Assembly: GCA_033239005.1 (NCBI GenBank)
Contig: BSQZ01000028.1
Span: forward strand, 4,082,501 to 4,146,500
DNA length: 64,000 bases
Reading direction: 5' to 3'
DNA from: Lamellibrachia satsuma
Taxonomy: Eukaryota > Annelida > Polychaeta > Sabellida > Siboglinidae
The notes under the pieces are model-generated. The model saw nothing but the letters and a program-made list of their open reading frames with translations, was not told the origin of the DNA and did not search any database. A program made the position numbers and the translations under genes. Positions 54,690 to 64,000 of this stretch are shown here, piece after piece (the stretch's first letter is position 1; every line of letters begins with the position of its first letter).

Positions 54690-55957
54690 CAGAATGTTTA
54701 TCGGTGGTTTCCCCGATCGCCAGCTTTCAATGTTTATAAAGTGCACAAGTTCACAATCTATGGCCTGCTCCATTTCTTGCCATTCTCGCTCGGCTATGAA
54801 CGACTTCGTTGTTGTTGGTGGCACTGATGGTGGCGATTGATTCCAGCAGCATACCTTCATGGCGGTAGAATCACCACGCTGTTCAGATTGACGAGGAGAG
54901 CGTGGTGATTCCACGTGTAATTGTTTCGGGAGTATCACACATGGGATAAACTTTATGGTTGGTGCCGGCGACTCCATCTCTCCGTGTGCCTCTTTAATGG
55001 CATCTAGTGCAGTTGGAGTATCGGTATAGACACATTCGATCTGTGGAAAAAACAAATCACTATCCACCACTCTTTGCGCTGACTGTGGCAATTGATTCCA
55101 GCAGCATACCTTCATGGCGGTAGAATTACAATTACACGTTAAATCACCACGCTGTTCAGATTGATGAGGAGAGAAATTGTTTCAGGAGTAACACACGTGG
55201 GATTAACTTTGGGGTGGTGCCGGCGACTCCATCTCTCCGTGTGCCTCTTTAATGGCATCTAGTGCAGTTGGAGTATCGGTATAGACACATTCGATCTGTG
55301 GAAAAAACAAATGCAATTAAAGACATGTTCAAATCACTATCCACCAGGTTCATGACACAACATGGTGTGTATAGTATGTGTCGTAGTGTCACGCTAGTAT
55401 TGTGTGGACCATCTGGCATTCATCGTACTGGCGACCCGTCTCAACATGTCAACGACCGTACTGTTAGGTGGTGCTTCATAATCTGATTCATTGATAGACC
55501 ATTGCATAACGCGTTCGATTGCATGTATTACGTGATGCACAATGTTTGTGTCTACTGCAGTCATGAGTTGGTGATTGTCGATAATGTAAACATTTTGACG
55601 GGCTAGCGCCTCTGACACTCGCCAGATAATCCTGCACATTGTTGACTGATGCACCTGGAAATAGCCCATGTCTCCTAATGTCACTTGAAATGATCCAGTT
55701 GCATAAAATGAAAGTGCTAACAGAACCTGTACATGCGTCAAAATAACAAAATGTCTCCTAGTAGGAGGAGCAAGATCAAGATAATTATGTCCAAAACTGT
55801 TGCCTTTCTAAATCTTCTAATGAATTGTTCCTCGTCAAAGAGACGAAACATATCTTGACGGTCACGCACTAAATGCTGCACCCGAATCTGCTCTTTGAGT
55901 TGCGGCACATCACGCACATCATTGAGGTCATCAGATGCATAAATTTTCAAATCTACA
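54690..55957 (-). pseudogene. Dispersed copies of the Harbinger-derived unit
   Basis: Two partial units are abutted: 54690-55073 (REWQEMEQAIDCELVHFINI, ECVYTDTPTALDAIKEAHG) and 55077-55957. The second keeps a more natural transposase 5' part than the array at 38-42 kb: NDVRDVPQLKEQIRVQHLVR, RLFDEEQFIRRFRKATVLD, then a one-base frame change near 55795 and LALSFYATGSFQVTLGDMG. The DDE domain is absent. This copy shows what preceded the AT-rich block inserted in the array units. Confidence 0.75.
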
Positions 55958-55959
55958 AA

Positions 55960-56513
55960 GAAACTCCGTACAGTTGGTGGTAGGACATGTCTTCTGAGGA
56001 CGTGGTACTGTAAGAAGTTGGTTTAGATGATTCTACCAAATGGTCTAGTTTTGTAAGAGCAATCTGCTTTTTGATGGCTAGAATGTCCATCTTGAGCTCC
56101 TCGTCCATCTACTTCATTTTCTTCTCCTCACGCTTCATGTTGACAATGTCCTGTTCTGCAGATGTAATTGGCACTGACTGAACAGGCAATCCACGTCGAA
56201 CAACTTTGGGACCAGATGTTGGGACATTAGTCTGGACAGCTCCGTCAGTCGCCCAGGTCATGGCTGGGCCTCCGGAAGCACTCATAATATAGGCACTACT
56301 TAAGTTGCAGGTTTTAGACATAGCCATAGGTGCTATGATGTCGCAGGGAACGGAGGGACAAAGGGCCCGAAATTGAAACCTGGCACCAGCTATAGTCACT
56401 ACCGGCAATACAATGGCATTGACCATTCCAGGTACATCTACAGAGCCGGTATATGTAATGGTTGGTTGTGGGTTCTGTTGATGGCGAAGTAGACGCAAAA
56501 TCTCAGCCATCAC
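55960..56513 (-). pseudogene. Harbinger accessory-type protein end with internal stop
   Basis: From 56513 MMAEILRLLRHQQNPQPTIT continues to ITSAEQDIVNMKREEKKMK, then TAG at about 56109. In the same frame comes MDEELKMDILAIKKQIALTK and LDHLVESSKPTSYSTTSSED to a stop at about 55961. The Lys/Glu-rich helix after the stop resembles the C-terminal coiled coil of Harbinger accessory proteins. It directly precedes the transposase fragment at 55957, consistent with a two-gene element. Confidence 0.5.
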
Positions 56514-57651
56514 TGAATCCCGATTGTTGTCCCGGAATCTCTACGGAGACGGAGGTGGAGAGAATCTGTTAAAACTGCCACTTGACAAGCTTGAAGCGCG
56601 AGAACATGGCCGTTTGCTTGAGCCCCCGGCTCAACCAGAAGGCTAGGGCTATCTGTTGACATTGCTGGAGGGGAGCGGTGTTTTCGGGAGGCTCTGGCTC
56701 TTGTACTATCGACGATGCCAGTCCAGACTTTGTCGGTCCACTCAGAACAAACATCAGACTTGTGGTCGACTGCACAACCGTGACAAGAGCAACACTAATT
56801 CAGGCCGGGCATTTCCAGTCATGATGTGTCGCGTATAAAAAGTGTGGCCAACAATGACCAAAACAGTCCATAAGTAAAAAGCAACCTTATAAGCTGTAAG
56901 AGATCAGTAGGAGTGGTGGGACGGTGCAGGGATAGGTCAACGTTTTGTTATTTTTTTTCGCGAGCATCTTTGGCGTAGCCCAGGTGTATTGCACTTAATT
57001 AATTAATGACTCTTTTCAACGGCTCTTATCTTTAATAATCAACATTTACATCAGTTACTTCACTGTTTAAATGTGGACATGATGTGAACAATCACAAGAG
57101 TTCATTCATAGTTTGACGTTTACTTCTGTCTGAGTGTCATCACATCCACTGACTGTCCACATTTACTGATTAGAGTTAATACTTTGCATTTACATTACGT
57201 CTACATTTAGAGTTCATTCACTGTTTGGCATTTTAAGTTTACATCTGTGAGTGTCATCGCGTCCACATTCAAAGGTCTTTCGGTGCCTGGCGTTTGGTAG
57301 CCGCACACTTCCTGAAGACATGGCACTGCAAAAGCAGCGTCAAGTCGCCCGGAGCCTCTGCACTGTCTGACATTGCTGCCCTGATGCAACCGTCCAACGA
57401 ACTGGCTTTGTCAGGTTTTCGCTTCTTGGCCTCTCATGTTCATCGGCTTCCAGTTTTCGCTTGGGTTGCAGTCTGTCACTTGATGTCTGCATCTGTTTCT
57501 CAGCTTCCAGGTATGCACGTAGCACTGTCTCGCCCCTTGTGCATACAACAGCATTGACTTCGGGATTGCATCATGGACAACTCACTGTGGTTCCACCGAT
57601 GCCTCTCGTAGATTTTCCACAACAAGCTGGCTGTTGATGGAAAATCCTTAC
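56514..57651. other. No gene recognised
   Basis: Short frames only; none with an identifiable motif. Confidence 0.5.
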
Positions 57652-59256
57652 TCAACTGTGGCCTGACCATGCAGTAGAATCAGCAGCTTCTTGGTGACAG
57701 GCCACAGCTTCCCGAAGTGATTGGAACCTTTTATTCGGATGGATATAAATGTGTCCAGCACATTGTAGAGAGGCTGCATAGGGTACGTCGCCAGGTTTCA
57801 CCAAGTGGAACCTGTTAGTAACAATGTCAGACATCGTTTCTGAAGCCAGAATATCAAATGTATGGTCCACAGAAAATGTGAACACTGCATACGGAGAGGC
57901 GATCCCGGTTTTTGAAGTCGTAGTAGGCTTGCTGTGTATAGACAACATGCTTGGCCACATCAGACATATTCTTATCCATCTGGTTGGTGACACGGGCACA
58001 AGCCATGTGCACCTTGCGCAGCCTTGTCGCCGTGATCCTGCAAGGTTTGCCTTGGCCATCGCGAATGACGATGCTGTCATGACGGAATGCGTCCGTGAAG
58101 GTGTTGGACATCTGGCTGACTTGCAACCGTTTTCCAGCGACCATGCAAAAGAACGTGTCTTCCCTGTGTGCCTGTTCACCACTGAGCTGTGTACGGCGTC
58201 GAAGGCATCCATCAGTCTCATTGTCACAGTTTGGCCGAGCCAAAGGCAGCTGACGTTTTCTGCGAGTGAACGTGAAAGATCGCTGACGATCGCTGGGCAT
58301 TGGTGTGTACAACCTGGAGCATTATGAAGTCACGAACAGGAGTGAACTGCAGCAGCCTCGCTTATCTGGCGGCTTCGCCTCGGTGCGCTGACAGGTCGTC
58401 CAGAAGACACACTGCCTGTCGGACCCTCGACAGCGTTTCAAACCGATAGGACTTGAACTAAGGTGGCAGTAATGACGTCTTCTCGTATTCGGTGACATTG
58501 TTGCAAGATGTTGCTTCTCAGACCAAGCATCCACTGACCAATTCTTTCTTCGGCATTGCAACAAAATTCGCTGGGCAGGCTTTTCAGTACCTGCCTAACG
58601 TACATGAATGCACATTTCAAACCACACAGCGTGATCTTCACGGTAGCAAGCTTAGTGGAAGCATGTGTCGTTGCCTAATAGCCATTTTCCTGGGACATCT
58701 GTGCATAGTTCTTGAGCGAAGCAATGTGCCCTCCCAGCGCTTCTATGAAACGCACCATGTAAGTTGCATACAGCCCAGCCATCACCAGCGACAGCCCAGC
58801 CATCACCAGCGACAGCCCAGCCATCACCAGCGACAGCCCAGTCATCACCAGCGACAGCCCACCGGAATTGATGGTTTGTAACCAGCCGAAGAACGACTTC
58901 ACGAATCTTCTGGCCGTTTTGTCAATGCATAAGATAGCATCCTTTGGCAATTCGTGCGTTGCCAGTTGGTGAATATCCAGACGACGATATTGTTTCTGGC
59001 ACTGCATGCAGCATTTCGGGCGGGAAGTGTAGTGCAAGATAGTGGGGTCGCAAAGTCGCATCAGACAAACTGCGTGCTGTTGCATTCTTCTTCTCTCTCT
59101 GACGACAAGAACAGCTGGCGTGTGATCAACGAACGTCAGTAGCAACTGATGGCTGTCAGTCATTATATCACCATTCATCGTCTTGTAACATAATTCGTTG
59201 TGGTTGTGCATCTGGATAAACCTCTGATTGTGTGTGGCCTTGTCACATGTTGACAC
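57652..59256 (-). pseudogene. Unclassified element ORF, possibly recombinase-related
   Basis: The frame 59256-58675 has Cys/His pairs (CCMQCQKQYRRLDIHQL) and KSFFGWLQTINSGG, then a 7-residue repeat LSLVMAG coded by a 21-bp array, then MVRFIEALGGHIASLKN. Frames further on (58641-58322, 58312-57854) give VLKSLPSEFCCNAEERIGQW and CRITATRLRKVHMACARVT with HVVYTQQAYYDFKNR. The T-R-L-R-K...H...Y pattern is loosely like the R...Y end of tyrosine-recombinase relatives, but this is only a suggestion. Several frame changes exist. I do not recognise the family. Confidence 0.3.
58773..58862. repeat. 21-bp minisatellite, 4 units
   Basis: Copies of agccatcaccagcgacagcc plus one base, in frame with the minus-strand ORF, where each encodes LSLVMAG. 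Confidence 0.9.
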
Positions 59257-59399
59257 TATAACCTATTGTTATGTTACGTCAGATTTTACCATACAGCAAA
59301 TCAGCAGTTGCAATAAAAACTACAACCTTTCTTATATTTTTTACAAGTTCTTAATTGTCACACCTTAAAACTAATTTTTAGGTGTCAGTTAACACCCAC

Positions 59400-60095
59400 A
59401 ACCATGAATCTCCTATTGACAATGTCCTGTTTCAGACTCCAGTTTTTTTTGGTGGTTTCACCAATCGCTAACTTTCAATGTTTATAAAGTGCGCAAGTTC
59501 ACAATCTATGGCCTGCTCCATTTCTTGCCATTCTCGCTCGGCTATGAATGACTTCGTTGTTGTTGGTGGCACTGATGGTGGCGATTGATTCCAGCAGCAT
59601 ACCTTCATGGCGGTAGTATCACCACTTTGTTCAGATTGATGAGGAGAGCATGGTGATTCCACGTGTAATTGTTTCAGGAGTAACACACGTGGGATAAACT
59701 TTGGGGTGGTGCCGGCGACACCATCTCTCCGTGTGCCTTTTTAATGGCATCTAGTGTGGTTGGAGTATCGGTATAGACACATTCGATCTGTGGAAAAAAC
59801 AAATGCAATTAAAGACATGTTCAAATCACTATCCACCGGGTTCATGACGCAACATGGTGTGTATAGTATGTGTCGTAGTGTCACGACAGTATTGTGTGGA
59901 CCATCTGGCATTCATCGTACTGGCGACCCGTCTCAACATGTCAATGACCATACTGTTAGGTGGTGCTTCATAATCTGATTCATCGATAGACCATTGCATA
60001 ACACGTTCGATTGCATGTATTACATGATGCACAATGTTCGTGTCTACTGCAGTCACAAGTTGGTGATTGTCGATAATGTCAAAGGCTCTGTCCAC
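59400..60095 (-). pseudogene. Dispersed Harbinger-derived unit, right-hand copy
   Basis: Contains REWQEMEQAIDCELAHFINI, then, with the intervening exon-like piece, HQLVTAVDTNIVHHVIHAIE and DYEAPPNSMVIDMLRRVAST. Similarity to the other units ends at about 60085, where it joins a Thr/Ser-rich frame (60247-60053). Confidence 0.75.
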
Positions 60096-60297
60096 GATGT
60101 TATGTCTGCACTGATATTACGGGCTGTCTCTGTGACATTGGAATCGCTAGATGTCGACGATATTATGGTCGATTCGGGAGATAAAATAGGAGCTGTCTCG
60201 GTAAAGTATACTGTGTCGTGTTCCGTCAAATGTATGGCGTCATGCACTGTTCTATGAAGTCATAGTTGTCACTTGTCACCTGCAAAGATGACCGTCG

Positions 60298-60960
60298 TTA
60301 CGCCTCCAACACTTTGACATCCGTCAACGCATAGTTCACAAAGGACCGACTTCTGGATTTCCTTATCTTTACCTGTACACTCAAACCACACATCATGGAC
60401 AAAGCTTGATACTTCTCATCATCGGTTTTGAGACGTTCAAACATGTTAGCGTCGAAAGATACAAGTTGTTGCATTACTTCATTAAACGCCGTCGTCCACT
60501 GGTCATTTGTGCCATCGCTCAACAACAGACGGGTGGAAAAGCGAAAGTTGGGTGAACTTTGCCATCCATGCTCCATACATTCGTAACCTCCGGACACTTC
60601 CTTCACAGCTTTCTTACAATAATGACAAGATGCATATGTTACATTTCGCCTCCAACTATATGCACCAATAGTGACCGGTCGTAAAACATATTCTCCGAAA
60701 CTCAACTGTGGGAGTTTCGGGCAATGTCCAACATCTGTTGTGGCATGTCCAGCATCTGTTGTGCCATGTCCAACGTCTGTTGTGCCATGTCCAACGTCTG
60801 TTGTGCCATGTCCAACGTCTGTTGTGCCATGTCCAATGTCTGTTGTGCCATGTCCAACATCTGTTGTGCCATGCTTTTGGACTTGTTGAATGTGCTGGAA
60901 CACGGGTGGATTGAGTGTTTTGGACACTCCCAAGGCATATGTACCCGTACCCACAACCAC
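60298..60960 (-). CDS. RPA large-subunit C-terminal-like (OB-fold/zinc) domain with 7-aa repeats
   Basis: A 220-residue frame. Residues 38-86 are seven GHGTTDV-type repeats coded by a 21-bp array. The rest matches the RPA1 C-terminal single-strand-DNA-binding family: TYASCHYCKKAVKEVSGGYE (CxxC), CMEHGW (Cys/His ligands), SSPNFRFSTRLLLSDGTND, QWTTAFNEVMQQL and LSMMCGLSVQVKIRKSR. Such domains occur in host RPA1 and in RPA-like genes of Helitrons. Here it stands alone, without the other OB folds, and ends at TDVKVLEA. The frame is intact. Helitron origin is plausible but no Rep/helicase is in the window. Confidence 0.6.
   Translation of the reverse strand: MVVGTGTYALGVSKTLNPPVFQHIQQVQKHGTTDVGHGTTDIGHGTTDVGHGTTDVGHGTTDVGHGTTDAGHATTDVGHCPKLPQLSFGEYVLRPVTIGAYSWRRNVTYASCHYCKKAVKEVSGGYECMEHGWQSSPNFRFSTRLLLSDGTNDQWTTAFNEVMQQLVSFDANMFERLKTDDEKYQALSMMCGLSVQVKIRKSRSRSFVNYALTDVKVLEA
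60724..60870. repeat. 21-bp minisatellite in the RPA-like frame, 7 units
   Basis: The motif atgtcca recurs every 21 bp from 60724 to 60850, within atgtccaacgtctgttgtgc. In-frame expansion encodes the GTTDVGH repeats. Confidence 0.93.
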
Positions 60961-61642
60961 AGCAGCCCTACGGATAATCCCCTCAGATAAGAGTTATTTG
61001 GTGTAAGCACCAATGACATTTGACTACTGCAATGAGTGGCAGCTAATAAAAATGCTAACCAACTCTTAGGAAACCGCCAAATAAGCAAGAACAACCACAT
61101 ATATATATATATATCATATGATTACCGTTGTGCACTTTCCGTCGGCTGCTGACATTACGAACCTCTATACAAGTTGACCACATGGTCCCACAGGAGATGT
61201 TTTCCATTGTTCTAGACACATGTAAAATAATGATGACATGTATGTTATATGTTGCTCAAGAATAAATATGTAAAGCGAGGAATGACATGTTGTTGCTGTT
61301 GTTAATTATGGTAATTTAATACATATTTGGCCTGGCCATTGTCACTCCAACTGAATACACAGGGCACAGCTTACCAACCTATCAGGCATAACAATTGAAA
61401 CATAGCAAATTTGAAATAAATATTATAAATAGCTTACTCAAAGAATAGTACATGAGTATTAGGTCTTGCCATACATGTATAGTGGCAATATTAGTATCAT
61501 TTGTATATTATATGTAGTCTTACCATGAAAAAACATAATAGATAATATCTACCCACATATACCGAGATCCTCCTGTCTTTGAGGTGGATAGATTGTTGCG
61601 AACGGTCTTTATGAGATGTGGTGTATGTGACAGAAAGAAGAT
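60961..61642. other. No gene recognised
   Basis: AT-rich DNA with a short TA tract at 61099-61116. Confidence 0.5.
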
Positions 61643-62015
61643 ATCCCTCTCCGGAGCATAGAGATTCAGGGTCTCGTAGCATGGTCCCTCTCTGGAGCAT
61701 AGAGAATCAGGGTCTTGTAGCATGGTCCCTCTCCGGAGCATAGAGATTCAGGGTCTCGTAGCATGGTCCCTCTCCGGAGCATAGAGATTCAGGGTCTCGT
61801 AGCATGGTCCCTCTCCGGAGCATAGAGATTCAGGGTCTTGTAGCATGGTCCCTCTCCGGAGCATAGAGATTCAGGGTCTTGTAGCATGGTCCCTCTCTGG
61901 AGCATAGAGAATCAGGGTCTTGTAGCATGGTCCCTCTCCGGAGCATAGAGATTCGGGGTCTTGTAGCATAGTCCCTCTCCGGAGCATAGAGATTCGGGGT
62001 CTTGTAGCATAGTTC
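61643..62015. repeat. 41-bp minisatellite, about 9 units
   Basis: Copies of a 41-bp unit, ccctctccggagcatagaga then ttcagggtctcgtagcatggt, with C/T variants. Short minus-strand frames across it are artefacts. Confidence 0.93.
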
Positions 62016-62047
62016 GGTATCAAACCAAGCACTTAGCTATATATGTA

Positions 62048-63232
62048 CTACATATAAACACATACGTTGAGTGCACACTGTGTCTCAAGGACAGCTCTCC
62101 AGAAGGTCTGAAACAGGTAGGAGGAAGTGGCAGCTTTCGTGGGGAAATAGCCAAGGCTGATCTTGAGATGCGAACTTATCCCAACGACCATGAATACTAA
62201 CACTTGACTTGCCAGGTCCTCCTCTGTTGGTGATTCCGATGTCCAGTCAGAATGGTTCACAAATCCAGTTACGTCCCCCGTGACGCGATTGTGAACAAGG
62301 TCAGACTTGATGGCCATCTCATCCTGAAGGAGGACGACCCCTCGCTGATGTGACTTCAGGCTTGCTGTAGCCTTCCTCACTTCATCGATGACATCACTGT
62401 TGAGGGTGGATGGCATTCATGTAGTCCTTCAGTGTCGATTCACCTGGCAGCTTCAATGCACCAGTCTGTCGCAGGGTGTTGTACGCGGAAGGACTCTGTG
62501 AATGGATCAGAATGGCAAACCCGATCAACATTGGGTGCCATCTCATCCCTCCTATCTGCCTCCTGGAAGCCTTGGTTTGTTCAGACCAGAACATCTTCAG
62601 GAAGGGGTCTGAAATATTCTGGTTGATGATGACATCTTTTAGTGACTGATGAAGAGAATGATTGACTGGCACACATTCTGTGGCCAATCTCTTGATAGTC
62701 ACCTCTTTCTCCTTCTTCATCTGCCTCACTGTCCTCTAGTCCTGCTGTCTCAGAGTGCTACAACAAGCCGATCTTTGGCAACCTTCTGCAGTGGTGTTCT
62801 AGGCGAAAGAAGATGACCCTGGCGTGAACGTTCAAATTTCTTTTGAAGAAGTCGGTTGATTTTGATGCACTCTTCACACACAGGTCCGTCATCCACTTGT
62901 CCGAGGCAGCAAGAGGAGCGCACAGTCGAGGAGTGGATCATTTGCCCATCCATAAAACTGCACAGTACATGTCGATAGTACGTACAGTTCACTGAGGGAA
63001 GAGGTGCAAAAGCCTGTAGTTCTTCTGTCGTCACTCCTTCACATCCTTTCAACTTGTGAAGGCGATGAAGAAAATTGGAAATTTTCACCTTCTTCACATT
63101 GAAGAAGCCAGGCAGAGGTATCTGGTTCATTGTAACTGTCACCTCAACAAACTTGGCAATGAAATAATAACATCTGAAGGTATGATTAGTATATAACATG
63201 ATTAATCTTAAACCATGCTTAGAAAAAGACAT
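62048..63232 (-). pseudogene. P-element/THAP9-type transposase, RNase H part
   Basis: From the 63232 frame: KISNFLHRLHKLKGCEGVTT and CEECIKINRLLQKKFER (coiled segment). The 62729 frame gives FWSEQTKASRRQIGGMRWHP and SAYNTLRQTGALKLPGESTL. The 62416 frame gives RGVVLLQDEMAIKSDLVHNR and TGDVTGFVNHSDW, with the catalytic Asp of the P/THAP9 RNase H-like domain in QDEM. The three parts are collinear in different frames; introns or frameshifts separate them. The GTP-binding insertion and later catalytic residues are not found to the left, where a minisatellite begins, so the gene is 3'-truncated. Confidence 0.72.
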
Positions 63233-63253
63233 GAACTCTGTTTATTCTTACGG

Positions 63254-63370
63254 GCTCTTTTCAAGGTGCAGTAGCAGGACTCCCTACACTTTTTAAAGGT
63301 AAAAACTTGCTTGGCAAGCTTCCACACTTGAGTTTCCGACCACTTCCTGGTTTTGTTTTAATAACAGAAA
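63254..63370 (-). CDS. Linker exon following the THAP domain
   Basis: Reads KTKPGSGRKLKCGSLPSKFL and ends at a cc|gtaaga donor near 63253. The pattern RKLKxGxxPSxF is usual just after THAP domains. The left splice boundary (upstream in the gene) is approximate. Confidence 0.45.
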
Positions 63371-63932
63371 TCCATATAACTTTTTCAAACAGCTTTTGGC
63401 ACAAAAAACTACATATAGTACAAAAGTTGTATTTGTGCATTGCCACGGTATTGTCTAAACAACCAGAAATTAGATACAAATAGAATAGTATATTAAAAAA
63501 GATTAACTAGTGTGACACAGAGGTAACTTGTTGTAAGCACAAGAAATATTTCACTTTCAAATACCAGACGAAAATGTACGCAACTATTCATAATAATAAC
63601 CCCCAGAAAGTCGAACTGGCATATTCTCTCAAGTATAGCATAAACGGGCCCCGCCAGTAGGTATACACAGGACGGGTATCCACACCATTAAGCTGTAGAA
63701 AGTATACACACTGGGTCAGTGCTGCCTGCAGTGGTTTACCCAAAGTAGACAACAGTCTGTCATTGATGACATGTAATGGATGATGCCGATGGGATACCGG
63801 CATCGGTTTCACTCGCAGTTGCGGACCATACTTATCAAGTATATTTATACATATAAATAAGTAACTTCTCTGTCTAATTTACTACACCCATAAGCTTATA
63901 TAGTATGCCAAAATATAGTAAAATAAACTTAC
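63371..63932. other. Probable introns of the THAP transposase gene
   Basis: AT-rich sequence between candidate exons. A frame at 63812-63588 (HHPLHVINDRLLSTLGKPLQ) has no recognised match. Confidence 0.35.
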
Positions 63933-64000
63933 CATGTGGAACGAAACAGCTCTCGTCAAAGTGACGGAAGCAGATGAATGCCTTGTCTGGTACGAAGCCT
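63933..64000 (-). CDS. THAP zinc-finger exon, cut by the window edge
   Basis: Minus strand GFVPDKAFICFRHFDESCF then VPH, followed by the splice donor g|gtaagt at 63932. The C-x-x-H plus CF arrangement is the second half of a C2CH THAP finger, which binds DNA at the ends of P-type elements. The first half lies beyond base 64000. Position and strand fit the N-terminus of the P/THAP9-type gene to its left. Confidence 0.6.

Overview
The window looks like nuclear DNA of an animal, most likely an aquatic invertebrate. It has interrupted genes with GT/AG introns, long AT-rich intergenic DNA, many minisatellites and a very mixed set of degraded transposons (DIRS/Ngaro-like, LTR, piggyBac, PIF/Harbinger, hAT, MULE, P/THAP9, CMC/EnSpm-like, tRNA-derived SINE). 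I see no ribosomal RNA, no ordinary tRNA gene, no CRISPR array and no bacterial operon. The exact phylum cannot be read from the sequence.

Layout. 0.2-1.3 kb: exons of an unrecognised gene ending in a 37-bp minisatellite. 3.2-5.9 kb: a DNA transposon with terminal inverted repeats whose transposase is split by a SINE. 6.1-6.7 kb: a YqaJ-nuclease pseudogene. 7.3-13.4 kb: a large tyrosine-recombinase retroelement (Gag, RT/RNase H, recombinase, SGNH hydrolase) with a second 5'-end copy at 25.0-25.9 kb. 14.4-15.6 kb: a FLYWCH/MULE transposase remnant. 16.1-23.7 kb: two endogenous parvovirus genomes in head-to-tail tandem. 28.5-30.0 kb: a Mutator-like transposase pseudogene. 30.8-36.4 kb: duplicated units joining a DIRS-like gag/RT fragment to a HECT domain. 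37.9-42.3 kb: a tandem array of about 1.43-kb Harbinger-derived units. 42.5-43.1 kb: a 26-unit 21-bp minisatellite. 43.4-47.0 kb: a nearly complete piggyBac. 47.3-48.3 kb: Harbinger transposase and accessory exon. 48.7-52.5 kb: LTR-retroelement gag/protease with one long LTR. 52.8-54.4 kb: hAT. 54.7-56.5 and 59.4-60.1 kb: more Harbinger pieces. 57.7-59.3 kb: an unrecognised element. 60.3-61.0 kb: an RPA-like C-terminal domain. 62.0-64.0 kb: a P/THAP9-type transposase running off the right edge.

The most interesting locus is the parvovirus pair (16103-23670). Each unit codes on the minus strand for a capsid protein (VP) and then a replication protein (NS) with HUH, Walker A/B and sensor motifs. 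The capsid carries an N-terminal phospholipase A2 motif where that end survives. A perfect 36-bp-arm hairpin (20012-20131) lies exactly between the units, as expected of a parvoviral telomere in a concatemer. VP lies upstream of NS on the same strand, the reverse of the usual parvovirus order. A short leader exon with a GTGAGT donor is in phase with an acceptor just before NS, so NS could be made from spliced RNA and VP from unspliced RNA. Both units carry inactivating changes, and they are clearly diverged from each other in protein sequence. The 55 bp next to the hairpin differ at only one position.

Nearly every recognisable coding remnant reads on the minus strand, including elements of unrelated families.
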